64,000 nt of DNA, taken from the NCBI RefSeq assembly GCF_001957135.1, contig NZ_MPHK01000024.1:696-64695 (forward strand), in the 5' to 3' direction. Both the position numbers and the translations under genes were made by a program. The DNA comes from Shewanella sp. UCD-KL21. GTDB taxonomy: Bacteria > Pseudomonadota > Gammaproteobacteria > Enterobacterales > Shewanellaceae. Positions within the stretch are counted from its first letter, which is position 1; each line of letters begins with the position of its first letter. Positions 7,646 to 15,425 of the stretch are shown in pieces. Below the pieces are notes generated by a model. It was not told the DNA's origin. It did no database searches and saw nothing but the letters and a program-made list of their open reading frames with translations.

Positions 7646-8971
7646 ATGCAAACAACCACTAACTCACTAGGTCCTAAAACGACCGTCAACCAGATGCTGA
7701 ATCAAGGCATCCGTACATTGGGTAAAAACCTAATGTGGTTGGCGAGTGCTCAGTTTAGTGGCCGCATTGTGAGATTAGCAGCTAGCGTGATAACCGCGAG
7801 ATTACTGACACCTGAAATCTTCGGTCAAGTGGCCATTACCTTAACCCTATTTGAATTAATTTGTACTCCAACTCGCCGGATTACTTCAGCTGCACTTATT
7901 CGCATGAATGATACCGAGTTTAAAGACAACTTAGCCAGCGCCAATGTGATTAACTTCGGCGTCTGCCTTATTGCCTTTGCACTAATGAGTTTAATCAGCT
8001 TACCACTGGCTTATTACTACCAAGACAGCCAACTTGTTTTGCCTATCTTGTTTGTTGCCAGCAGCTATTTATTACTGCCATTTGGCATGTTGTACGCCAC
8101 GGTGAACTTACGTAACAACAATATGCGTAAAGTGGCTAGCGCCAACCTTTGGCAAACCGTGGGCGATGGCATCTTAACTGCAATACTTGCACTGAGCGGC
8201 TTTGGCTTGTGGGCCATTATCATCCCTAAAGTGGTGATGGTATTGGTCTGGATTTACCTACATAAAAATGGCAATCCGTTACCGACTTTTACCCAAAAAG
8301 CCTCCGTTAAAAATGTTAAATCAATCCTTAGCTTTAGCATTCCGGTGAGCTCAAGCGATTTGATTAACACCCTAAGACAAAGCATTGATTATCTGGTTAT
8401 TGGTTACTTTATGGGGGTTGAGGCATTGGGGGTTTACTTCTTTGCTTATAACGTCAGCTTGGGGATCAGTTTAGGGCTAGTTCAAAGCTTTGGTACCGCG
8501 TTTTACTCGCACCTTTGTAGCGACGATAAAATCGCCAGCAATGCAGCAAATAGCCAACAACTTGCTAAGCAGAAGTTTCGCCACAGTGTGATGGCCATTA
8601 GCGCGATTACCGCCCCTATCATCATCTTACAAACAACACTTGCGCCCTTTTACGTGCCATTTGTATACGGTGAGCAATGGTTAACAACCGATGCCATTTC
8701 AGTGTTCATCTTCTTATGTTTAAGCGGCCTTGTTCGCCCAATGGCAGAAGCCGCCAGTCAGTTATTACTTGCCCACGGCCATAGCCGTTTAAATTTCAAA
8801 CTCAATTTAGCTATCACCGCTTTGTTAACTCTGGTGATCAGTGTTGCAAGTCAGTTCAGCTTAAGCACAGTCGCACTGAGTGTGATGATGACTTACTTAA
8901 TTATTATGCCTTGGCTTTGCTGGTACAGCAGCCGTATCTCATTTAATCAACCAACTGTTACAAACAGTTAA
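7646..8971 (+). CDS. Wzx-type lipid-linked oligosaccharide flippase (MOP superfamily)
   Basis: A 441-residue membrane protein with about 12 hydrophobic segments. The N-terminal pattern MWLASAQFSGRIVRLAASVITARLLTPEIFGQVAI is characteristic of Wzx/RfbX polysaccharide transporters, and a charged central region separates two bundles of six helices. It would move undecaprenyl-diphosphate-linked repeat units to the periplasmic face for polymerisation. AAGGG precedes the ATG. It is first gene of a two-gene unit with a glycosyltransferase 10 bp downstream and is preceded by a sigma54-like promoter. Confidence 0.85.
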   Translation: MQTTTNSLGPKTTVNQMLNQGIRTLGKNLMWLASAQFSGRIVRLAASVITARLLTPEIFGQVAITLTLFELICTPTRRITSAALIRMNDTEFKDNLASANVINFGVCLIAFALMSLISLPLAYYYQDSQLVLPILFVASSYLLLPFGMLYATVNLRNNNMRKVASANLWQTVGDGILTAILALSGFGLWAIIIPKVVMVLVWIYLHKNGNPLPTFTQKASVKNVKSILSFSIPVSSSDLINTLRQSIDYLVIGYFMGVEALGVYFFAYNVSLGISLGLVQSFGTAFYSHLCSDDKIASNAANSQQLAKQKFRHSVMAISAITAPIIILQTTLAPFYVPFVYGEQWLTTDAISVFIFLCLSGLVRPMAEAASQLLLAHGHSRLNFKLNLAITALLTLVISVASQFSLSTVALSVMMTYLIIMPWLCWYSSRISFNQPTVTNS

Positions 8972-8981
8972 GGAAAACATT

Positions 8982-10040
8982 ATGTCTCCTAGAATCTCAG
9001 TAGTAATGCCAGTTTATAACGTTGAACAGTTTGTTAAATCGGCTATTGAATCAGTATTAAAGCAAACCTATGACAACTTCGAGCTATTGATTGTTGATGA
9101 TCGCGGTGATGATAATAGCATGCAAATATGTAAACAATTTATCGGCGATCCAAGAGTACATATCATCCGCCATCAAACCAACAAAGGTTTAGCTGCGGCA
9201 AGAAACACCGGTATTCGTCATTCATTAGGTGAGTTTGTAGCCTTTATTGATTCTGATGATCTATGGCACCCTGAAAAACTCCAACGCCATGTGGTGCATT
9301 TAGATAAGAACCCACAAGTTGGATTAAGTTTTTCACGCTCAAGCTTTATTGACTATCAAGGTAAATTTATCGATTTTTATCAAATGCCAAAACTTTTTGA
9401 CATTGATGCGGCCCATTTATTATGCCGTAACCCTGTAGGAAATGGCTCTGCGCCGGTTATTCGCCGCAGCACCTTAAACGACATACGCTTTCAGCCAGCA
9501 AGCAGTAAAAATCGCCACAGCTGCTACTTTGATGAAGACTTCCGCCAATCAGAAGATATTGAATGTTGGTTACGTATTGCTGCAACCACCTCTTGGGAAA
9601 TTGAAGGGCTACCAGAGCCATTAACTTACTACCGTTTAAATCACGGTGGCTTATCAGCAAACCTTGAGAAGCAATATGCCTCATGGGAGAAAATGATTGA
9701 AAAAGCCCGTGGTTTTGCTCCTAAATTATTAAAGCAACATGAAGAGTCTGCTCGCGGATTCCAGTTACGATACTTATCAAGACAAGCTATTCGCATTGGT
9801 GATGGCAGCGCTGCTGTAAAGCTGTTTAACCGCGCGATGAAAGCATCACCTAGCATTATAAGAAGTGAAACCTTTAAAACCGTCACCACCATGATTGCCG
9901 CATATGCGCAGTGGATAATACCTGCTTGGGGTTATATCGCTATCGAGGCTGTTGGGCAAAAATTTATCGGCATTTTACAAAAACTGCGTATTTCACGTGA
10001 CGGCGTTTCAAGTGAATTTATGCAAGAAAGTAAATTGTAA
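8982..10040 (+). CDS. Family 2 glycosyltransferase (GT-A fold)
   Basis: A 352-residue protein. The N-terminal GT2 domain (about residues 1-240) shows ISVVMPVYNVEQFV, LLIVDDRGDDNS (nucleotide binding), GLAAARNTGI and the DxD-type metal motif AFIDSDDLW. QSEDIECWLRIA fits the catalytic-base region. The C-terminal 100 residues are helical with one possible membrane-associated stretch (IPAWGYIAIEAVGQ). It should transfer a sugar from an NDP-sugar to the lipid-linked repeat on the cytoplasmic side. Sugar specificity cannot be read from the sequence. A hairpin terminator follows. Confidence 0.88.
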   Translation: MSPRISVVMPVYNVEQFVKSAIESVLKQTYDNFELLIVDDRGDDNSMQICKQFIGDPRVHIIRHQTNKGLAAARNTGIRHSLGEFVAFIDSDDLWHPEKLQRHVVHLDKNPQVGLSFSRSSFIDYQGKFIDFYQMPKLFDIDAAHLLCRNPVGNGSAPVIRRSTLNDIRFQPASSKNRHSCYFDEDFRQSEDIECWLRIAATTSWEIEGLPEPLTYYRLNHGGLSANLEKQYASWEKMIEKARGFAPKLLKQHEESARGFQLRYLSRQAIRIGDGSAAVKLFNRAMKASPSIIRSETFKTVTTMIAAYAQWIIPAWGYIAIEAVGQKFIGILQKLRISRDGVSSEFMQESKL

Positions 10041-10069
10041 CCCGCAGCGCTTATCTCATCTTCCCTGTT

Positions 10070-10115
10070 CTGGCTTTGCAGTGCGATTCGCATTCTGCAA
10101 AGTCAGCTTTTTATT
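10070..10115 (+). terminator. Rho-independent terminator of EPS unit 2
   Basis: A 12-bp stem (CTGGCTTTGCAG at 10070-10081 with CTGCAAAGTCAG at 10095-10106, one G-T pair) has a small inner TGCG/CGCA stem in the loop. CTTTTTATT follows. It lies 30 bp after the glycosyltransferase stop. Confidence 0.75.
10087..10101 (+). promoter_or_regulatory. Putative activator-binding site upstream of EPS unit 3 (overlaps terminator)
   Basis: TTCGCATTCTGCAAA shares 13 of 15 positions with the site at 987 and begins 110 bp upstream of the -24 element at 10197. It overlaps the descending arm of the terminator for the previous unit, so part of the resemblance could be coincidental. Kept because spacing and sequence agree with the other two sites. 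Confidence 0.3.
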
Positions 10116-10196
10116 GTAACCCCCATGCTAAAAACTCACCACTTAAACCAGCCAAAAAATACAATAAAACACCATTAATTAGATGCTTAATAAATA

Positions 10197-10212
10197 TGGA
10201 ACAGTTCGTGCA
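10197..10212 (+). promoter_or_regulatory. Sigma54-type promoter of EPS unit 3
   Basis: TGGAACAGTTCGTGCA has GG (10198-10199) and GC (10210-10211) separated by exactly 10 bp and a TGCA -12 element. It is 48 bp upstream of the chosen start of the next gene and directly downstream of a terminator, which is where a new promoter is expected. Confidence 0.6.
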
Positions 10213-10259
10213 ATAACAAGGTATCGAACGATTAATCATTGCATTTTATGAGGTATGGT

Positions 10260-12188
10260 ATGGACGCTCATCAATCAGTAAACACTCAAACCCAGTCGCA
10301 GGCATCTAGTGCAACCTTATTGTCTGTCCGCGTTTTTGATTGCTTTATGGCGATAATATTACTGGTTTTAATGCTACCAATAATGGTGTTTAAAACCTTA
10401 ATACTTGCCTGCTCAAAGCAAGCTATTTTCGACACCATTTACATTCATGTATCAGATCGCCAAGTCGCGCTGTATCAATTTAACCAAGGGCGCTTTTCAA
10501 GACTGCCGTTTTTATTGGGGATCATTAAAGGCGATATTGGTTTTTTAGGCAGTGCCTTTGAGTATTGCGTGTTTGAGCCAAGTTCAGCCAATAGCCGCCC
10601 TGGTGTTTTTTCCATTGAAAAAATGCAGCGCAATATGGGGATTGAACATATCAATAACGCTGCCCCTGAATTTAGCAGCTTATTTCATTACCTAATTAAC
10701 CTAGGTAAGTGCCTAATTTGCCGTTTAATTGTTGTCTCTACTGAGCTGAATTACCCTGAGCAATTCAACTTACTTGGGGTCAATATTGATAATAATAAAA
10801 TGGCTGACAGTGTTGAAAAACTGGTTAATGCAGCGCAGCAATCTGCGGGCGATGAAACCCAACATTTTGCCTTTGTAAATGCAGACTGCTTGAACATTGC
10901 CTCAACAGACAGCTCTTATAAAAATATCCTCAATCAATGCCAACAAGTTTTTGCTGATGGTAGTGGTGTCCGTATTGCTTGTCAGCTACACGGTATCGGC
11001 CTTAAAGACAATGTAAATGGTACTGATATGCTGCCAATACTGTGTCAACGCGCCAGTGAGCAAGGGATAAAACTGTTTTTTCTGGGGGCTGCTGCTGGCA
11101 CTACTGAAGAGGCGGCGACCAACCTCAAACAGCAATACCCAGATTTACACATAGTGGGCTGTCATCATGGTTATTTAAATGAGCGCAACCAACAAGAAGT
11201 GATTGAGCAAATCAATCAATCTGGGGCGCAGCTCCTACTCGTCGGCATGGGCGCATCTAAGCAAGAACACTGGATTGAACAGCATAAATATCAACTAAAT
11301 GTGGGCGCAGCCGTTGGGGTTGGTGGACTGTTTGATTACTTCGCCAATAATGTTTCTCGTGCACCTATTGCCGTCAGACAAGTAGGAATGGAATGGATAT
11401 GGCGCTTAGCACAAGAGCCACAACGCATGTGGAAACGCTACGTGGTGGGTAACCCGCTATTTTTAGCGCGAGTGTTAAAGCAAAAACAACAGCTAAATTT
11501 GGCCTCAGCCACCAGCCAAGCTAAGGCTCAGCCGCTATCAGCTGTTTCAAATCACAACCGTCATTGGTACTTCTTTAAAATCAAATGTGGCCAATTTGCA
11601 AAACGCACATTCGATATTGTTGCTGCTAGCATTTTGCTAATTTTATTAGCGCCTTTATTTGCGTTAACCGCATTAAGTATCCGAATTGAGTCGAAAGGGG
11701 CGATCTTTTTTTCACAAACACGCAGTGGCATAAATAACCAGCCTTTCACCATGTGGAAGTTTCGCTCAATGTATATTGATGCCGAGCAAAGGTTAGAAAA
11801 AATCAAACAAAACAATGAAATGCAAGGTGGCGTCATTTTTAAAATGAAGCAAGATCCGCGTATTACCACCATGGGAAAACTTATCCGCAAAGCTTCAATC
11901 GATGAGTTACCACAACTTTGGAACGTTTTAATTGGTGATATGTCACTAGTTGGCCCAAGACCTGCACTACCTAATGAAGTAAGCCAATATCAGTTAAGCG
12001 ACCGTCGCAGATTAGGGGTAAAACCTGGCATCACCTGCATTTGGCAAGTTAGCGGACGCTCAGATATTCCTTTTGATAAGCAAGTAGAACTGGACATTGA
12101 TTACATCTACAAACAATCGCTTAAAGAAGATATCACACTGTTATTAAAAACTATTCCAGCTGTACTTTTGGCGCGTGGCGCCTACTAG
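10260..12188 (+). CDS. WecG/TagA-type glycosyltransferase fused to phosphoglycosyl transferase, with an extra degenerate N-terminal PGT-like domain
   Basis: 642 residues from the ATG at 10260; GAGG lies 6 bp upstream, while upstream TTG/ATG codons have no good site. Residues about 448-642 form a complete bacterial sugar transferase (polyprenyl-phosphate PGT): membrane helix RTFDIVAASILLILLAPL, catalytic Asp-Glu in SIDELPQLW (about 548-549), GPRPALP and KPGITCIWQVSGR. Residues about 168-400 are a GT26 WecG/TagA domain (NADCLN, catalytic Asp in FADGSGV, LVGMGASKQEHW, GVGGLFDY). Residues 23-160 resemble a second PGT (helix VFDCFMAIILLVLMLPI, RLPFLLGIIKGDIGFLG, RPGVFSI) but lack the DE and PRP residues. 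The protein probably starts the repeat unit on undecaprenyl phosphate and adds the second sugar. Confidence 0.85.
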   Translation: MDAHQSVNTQTQSQASSATLLSVRVFDCFMAIILLVLMLPIMVFKTLILACSKQAIFDTIYIHVSDRQVALYQFNQGRFSRLPFLLGIIKGDIGFLGSAFEYCVFEPSSANSRPGVFSIEKMQRNMGIEHINNAAPEFSSLFHYLINLGKCLICRLIVVSTELNYPEQFNLLGVNIDNNKMADSVEKLVNAAQQSAGDETQHFAFVNADCLNIASTDSSYKNILNQCQQVFADGSGVRIACQLHGIGLKDNVNGTDMLPILCQRASEQGIKLFFLGAAAGTTEEAATNLKQQYPDLHIVGCHHGYLNERNQQEVIEQINQSGAQLLLVGMGASKQEHWIEQHKYQLNVGAAVGVGGLFDYFANNVSRAPIAVRQVGMEWIWRLAQEPQRMWKRYVVGNPLFLARVLKQKQQLNLASATSQAKAQPLSAVSNHNRHWYFFKIKCGQFAKRTFDIVAASILLILLAPLFALTALSIRIESKGAIFFSQTRSGINNQPFTMWKFRSMYIDAEQRLEKIKQNNEMQGGVIFKMKQDPRITTMGKLIRKASIDELPQLWNVLIGDMSLVGPRPALPNEVSQYQLSDRRRLGVKPGITCIWQVSGRSDIPFDKQVELDIDYIYKQSLKEDITLLLKTIPAVLLARGAY

Positions 12189-12196
12189 GAGACCTT

Positions 12197-13591
12197 ATGC
12201 AAGCTATCGTATTTGCCAACCGCAATGGAAATGAATTAGCGCCGCTAAACCAGCAATATTGCCCAGCGCTATTACCGCTAGCAAACAAGCCTCTAGTGGA
12301 GTACACCCTAGAAGATTTAGCGGATGCAGGCATAACCCAAGTCAAAATGGTGATTTGCGCTGATGCAAAACAAGTGGAAGCCCAAATTGGCAATGGCCAG
12401 CAATGGGGTTTGAACATTGAGTATTTTTTAAGTAAGCCACAAGAAGCTGTAAATAGCGTGCTTGCCAGAATGCATATCGATAACACCAGCCAGGCATTAG
12501 TGGTTCGAGGCGATATATTAAGAAGCCCCTGCCTAGAGCGTTTTGTGGCATTTTCCAGCATGGTACCGGCCAAATTTGTTCACGCAACAATGGCGCAGCG
12601 TAACCCTGGAATGATGATGCTACCCGCTGGCTGGAAACACCATCAATTGCTTAACTGGCCACTGCAAACCACAGCGGTAGATCATGACGATAGCATCGCC
12701 CAAGTGCTTCATGGTCAGTGCTTTTATTTAGACAGCTTGTCAGGCTATGTGGCAGCCACTGAATTTGTGATTTGTAGTCAGATATTTAGCAGTAAAGGTC
12801 GCAAACACCAAACAGGCTCAAGCAGCCAAAGCCTTATGGTTGAAGCGCAATGCGAGCTGCCGCAATTAGATAATGCGGACGTTTATGGTGCAATTGGTGA
12901 ATACACCAAAGTGTCTCATAAAGCCCAATTAACTGATGCAGTGGTGGTGGGAAAATACTGCTTTATTGAAGATAGCCAGATTCAAAACAGTATCATTTTG
13001 CCTAACACCTATGTTGGGCCGCAATTATCGGTCAACAATAAAATCATTTCCCAAGATTTGATGATTGACCCGCAAACTAGCAGCTGGAGCAGAATTGAAG
13101 ATCAAAGTTTAATCGCCACATCGACCCAAAGCGCCAGTAATTACCACACGCTAATGCAGCGTGGACTAATGATGATGTTTTATATCTTACTGTCACCACT
13201 ATTACTGACCTTATTTGTGGGGGCATTGATCATCAAGCCTAAAAAACCTGTGCTGACTGAAACCGTGATTAATAACCACAATAAAGCCGTTAAAGCGCAC
13301 AAGTTTAATTTTAACAACAAGTTTTTTGCACTACTGCCACAGCTTTGGTTAGCAGCCAAAGGCGATTTAGCCCTATTTGGCGCATCGAGTAAGCATCAAC
13401 ATTTGCATGACAGCAACACCCGTTATGGGGTCTATGGACCGGTGCAATTGAATTTTGACCAGCATACTCCTGATGAAGAAATACAAATGGTTGAAATGGA
13501 ATTTGCCCAAGCGCAAAAGCCACTGTACCTAGCAAACATGTTGCAGCAAAAGCTTCACCACCAACAAGCTGACATCATCATTAAAAGCTAA
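12197..13591 (+). CDS. Nucleotidyltransferase-like / hexapeptide protein with degenerate PGT-like C-terminus (probable pseudoenzyme)
   Basis: 464 residues. Residues 1-220 resemble a sugar-nucleotidyltransferase (eIF2B-like pattern ALLPLANKPLVEYTLEDLADAGI), but the signature GxGTRxxP is replaced by NRNGNELAP and the lysine of the usual PKALLP is absent. A run of left-handed-helix-like repeats follows (about 235-290: GAIGEYTKVS, VVVGKYCFI, NSIILPNTYVGP). Residues 320-464 carry a membrane helix (MMMFYILLSPLLLTLFVGAL) and LPQLWLAAKGDLALFG, strikingly like the LPQLWNVLIGDMSLVG of the neighbouring PGT, but DE and PRP are missing. It starts 8 bp after the PGT gene. It may act as a membrane-bound scaffold or regulator; residual transferase activity cannot be excluded. 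Confidence 0.7.
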   Translation: MQAIVFANRNGNELAPLNQQYCPALLPLANKPLVEYTLEDLADAGITQVKMVICADAKQVEAQIGNGQQWGLNIEYFLSKPQEAVNSVLARMHIDNTSQALVVRGDILRSPCLERFVAFSSMVPAKFVHATMAQRNPGMMMLPAGWKHHQLLNWPLQTTAVDHDDSIAQVLHGQCFYLDSLSGYVAATEFVICSQIFSSKGRKHQTGSSSQSLMVEAQCELPQLDNADVYGAIGEYTKVSHKAQLTDAVVVGKYCFIEDSQIQNSIILPNTYVGPQLSVNNKIISQDLMIDPQTSSWSRIEDQSLIATSTQSASNYHTLMQRGLMMMFYILLSPLLLTLFVGALIIKPKKPVLTETVINNHNKAVKAHKFNFNNKFFALLPQLWLAAKGDLALFGASSKHQHLHDSNTRYGVYGPVQLNFDQHTPDEEIQMVEMEFAQAQKPLYLANMLQQKLHHQQADIIIKS

Positions 13592-13646
13592 ATTGATTTT
13601 AAATTAGAGATTGTAACTAATTACTGATTAAACAAGGATATTCATT

Positions 13647-14051
13647 ATGAAAACCATCATTACTTACGGTACATTTGATTTATTCCACTTTGGCCATGTG
13701 AGATTATTTGAACGCCTAAGCAAAATGTGTGATCAGCTCATTGTTGGGGTCTCTACCGATGAATTTAATGCCTTAAAAGGTAAAGCCGCTTTCTTTAGCT
13801 ATCAGCAACGAGCAGAAATTGTCGCGGCTTGTAAATATGTATCAAAGGTCATTCCTGAGCAAAACTGGCAACAAAAATCAGCTGATGTTAGCCGCTTTGA
13901 TGTTGATATTTTTGCCATCGGTGATGATTGGCAAGGTGAATTTGATTTCTTAAAAAGTCAGTGCGAAGTCATGTACCTCACCCGTACCGACGATATTTCA
14001 ACCACTGAGATTAAAAATAACCTCGCGGTTAAATCTGTTAATGCGGCCTAA
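13647..14051 (+). CDS. tagD: Glycerol-3-phosphate cytidylyltransferase (TagD/GCT family)
   Basis: A 134-residue single-domain cytidylyltransferase. It shows the nucleotide-binding GTFDLFHFGHVRLFERL with the HxGH motif (residues 14-17), the conserved FFSYQQRAEIV region, FAIGDDW and the C-terminal RTDDISTTEIK (a variant of RTxGISTT). Length equals that of Bacillus TagD (about 130 aa). It would form CDP-glycerol from CTP and sn-glycerol-3-phosphate in the cytoplasm. The next gene encodes a CDP-glycerol-using transferase, which strongly supports substrate identity. AAGG lies before the ATG; it probably belongs to EPS unit 3, as no separate promoter is evident. Confidence 0.88.
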   Translation: MKTIITYGTFDLFHFGHVRLFERLSKMCDQLIVGVSTDEFNALKGKAAFFSYQQRAEIVAACKYVSKVIPEQNWQQKSADVSRFDVDIFAIGDDWQGEFDFLKSQCEVMYLTRTDDISTTEIKNNLAVKSVNAA

Positions 14052-14113
14052 GCTTATTAGCAGTTTAGTGCTATCTTTGTATTTAAAGGAATTTACAGTC
14101 AAGGAGACATTGC

Positions 14114-15403
14114 ATGAGCCAATTTATTGCCAATTGCATCAAATATGTCATGACTCAAAGCGTGTATTTTTTATCTGGCTTAACGCCAAGAACGCGCAAA
14201 GCAGTGATGGGATGTTATAAAAATAAATTTGCCGATAATAGCAAATACCTGTTTTTACATTGGCAGCACAATAAAACGATACGCGCGATATGGATAAGTG
14301 GCGATAGTGATGTGATTAAGGCATTAAGCCAGCAAGGCTATGAAGCTTATCACCGCTGGAGCGCTAAAGGGGTTTATCATGCATTAACCGCTGAGTTTTA
14401 TTTTTATACCAGCTATATTGGTGATATTAATCAGTACTTTGCAAAAGGTGCGACCAAGGTTAATTTATGGCATGGCTCGCCGCTAAAACGTATTGAGTAT
14501 GATATTAACAACGGCCCTTTATTAAGGGTTTATCACCCCCAAAGCCTGAGTGAAAAACTTAACGCAGCAAGTTTATACCACCAGCAAAAAGTAAAACCTG
14601 ACTATATGATTGCCCCCAGTGATTTAGTGGCTAATCTTTTTGCCAGCGCCTTTAACATCAATCTCAAGCAAATGCTCCATTGCGGTAATCCGCGCACGGA
14701 TTATTACCGCCACTATCCCCAAGCAAGCTCCTTAGTGGATGAACTTAAGCAAATTAATCACGCTGAGCGTATTATTCTTTATGCCCCATCATGGCGTGAT
14801 GCATCAGCACTTGCTGAAAAGCAATCGAATCCTTACTTACAGGCATTTGATTTTGAGTTGTTATCAGCTTACTTAGTAGCGACTAAGCAGCTATTTTTAT
14901 TACGGTTTCACCCTAATGAAGCCCAGCTTGGCAATGAGTTATCTGATTACCCCAACATCATTAATATCAGTGACTGGCAAGATACCTATGAAATTATTAA
15001 TGAGGTGGATCTATTAATTACCGATTATTCGTCTTTGTATATCGATATGCTGCAAAGCCAAGCAGATATTGTGTTTTATCAATTTGATCAGCTGCAATAT
15101 AGCACTGACAGCCGCCAATGCTACGACTATGCCGCCTCTATTCCTGTAGCAGGTTTGCAGCTAACTGAATTTAGCCAACTTATGGCTTACCTTGCAGCGT
15201 CGTTGGATGAAAACGGCTCCAGTCAACAAACTGAGCGACACTCTCATCAACAAACTCATCAACAAACTCATCAACAAACTGAGAATTTCATTGAGCAACA
15301 ACTTGCACATAAAAAAAATAGAGCTGAGTTATCTCAGCTCTATTGGCAATATCAACATATCAATGTGTTTGATTGTATGGACGAGTTTGTTAAGGCGCAA
15401 TAA
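14114..15403 (+). CDS. CDP-glycerol glycerophosphotransferase family protein (TagB/TagF-like)
   Basis: 429 residues with the Glyphos_transf family motifs: NLWHGSPLKRIEYDI (catalytic His), GNPRTDYY, LLRFHPNE (second His) and LITDYSSLYIDM (CDP-glycerol phosphate binding). An N-terminal hydrophobic/amphipathic stretch may bind the membrane. AAGGAG lies 9 bp before the ATG. Together with TagD it points to glycerol-phosphate transfer, either as a single substituent on the polysaccharide or within its backbone; the sequence does not decide this. Near the C-terminus three in-frame 12-bp repeats encode (HQQT)3. The 3' end contains an inverted repeat that probably terminates the convergent helicase gene. 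Confidence 0.85.
   Translation: MSQFIANCIKYVMTQSVYFLSGLTPRTRKAVMGCYKNKFADNSKYLFLHWQHNKTIRAIWISGDSDVIKALSQQGYEAYHRWSAKGVYHALTAEFYFYTSYIGDINQYFAKGATKVNLWHGSPLKRIEYDINNGPLLRVYHPQSLSEKLNAASLYHQQKVKPDYMIAPSDLVANLFASAFNINLKQMLHCGNPRTDYYRHYPQASSLVDELKQINHAERIILYAPSWRDASALAEKQSNPYLQAFDFELLSAYLVATKQLFLLRFHPNEAQLGNELSDYPNIINISDWQDTYEIINEVDLLITDYSSLYIDMLQSQADIVFYQFDQLQYSTDSRQCYDYAASIPVAGLQLTEFSQLMAYLAASLDENGSSQQTERHSHQQTHQQTHQQTENFIEQQLAHKKNRAELSQLYWQYQHINVFDCMDEFVKAQ
15244..15279 (+). repeat. In-frame tandem repeat, 3 x 12 bp
   Basis: Three exact copies of TCATCAACAAAC encode a His-Gln-Gln-Thr repeat in a linker of the glycerophosphotransferase. The unit length is a multiple of three, so slippage would change linker length without shifting the frame. 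Confidence 0.9.
15311..15344 (-). terminator. Rho-independent terminator of the SNF2 gene, inside the convergent CDS
   Basis: On the minus strand a perfect 12-bp stem (AATAGAGCTGAG / CTCAGCTCTATT, 4-nt loop) is followed by eight T residues (A-tract 15311-15318 on the plus strand). It lies 82 bp beyond the SNF2 stop codon and wholly within the 3' coding part of the glycerophosphotransferase gene. Confidence 0.8.
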
Positions 15404-15425
15404 AGCCCTATTAGCTACTTACTAA

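Noticed and set aside
12151..12573. 140-codon antisense frame across the start of the nucleotidyltransferase-like gene
   Set aside because: It is fully opposite a well-supported gene and has no family-like features; treated as a shadow.
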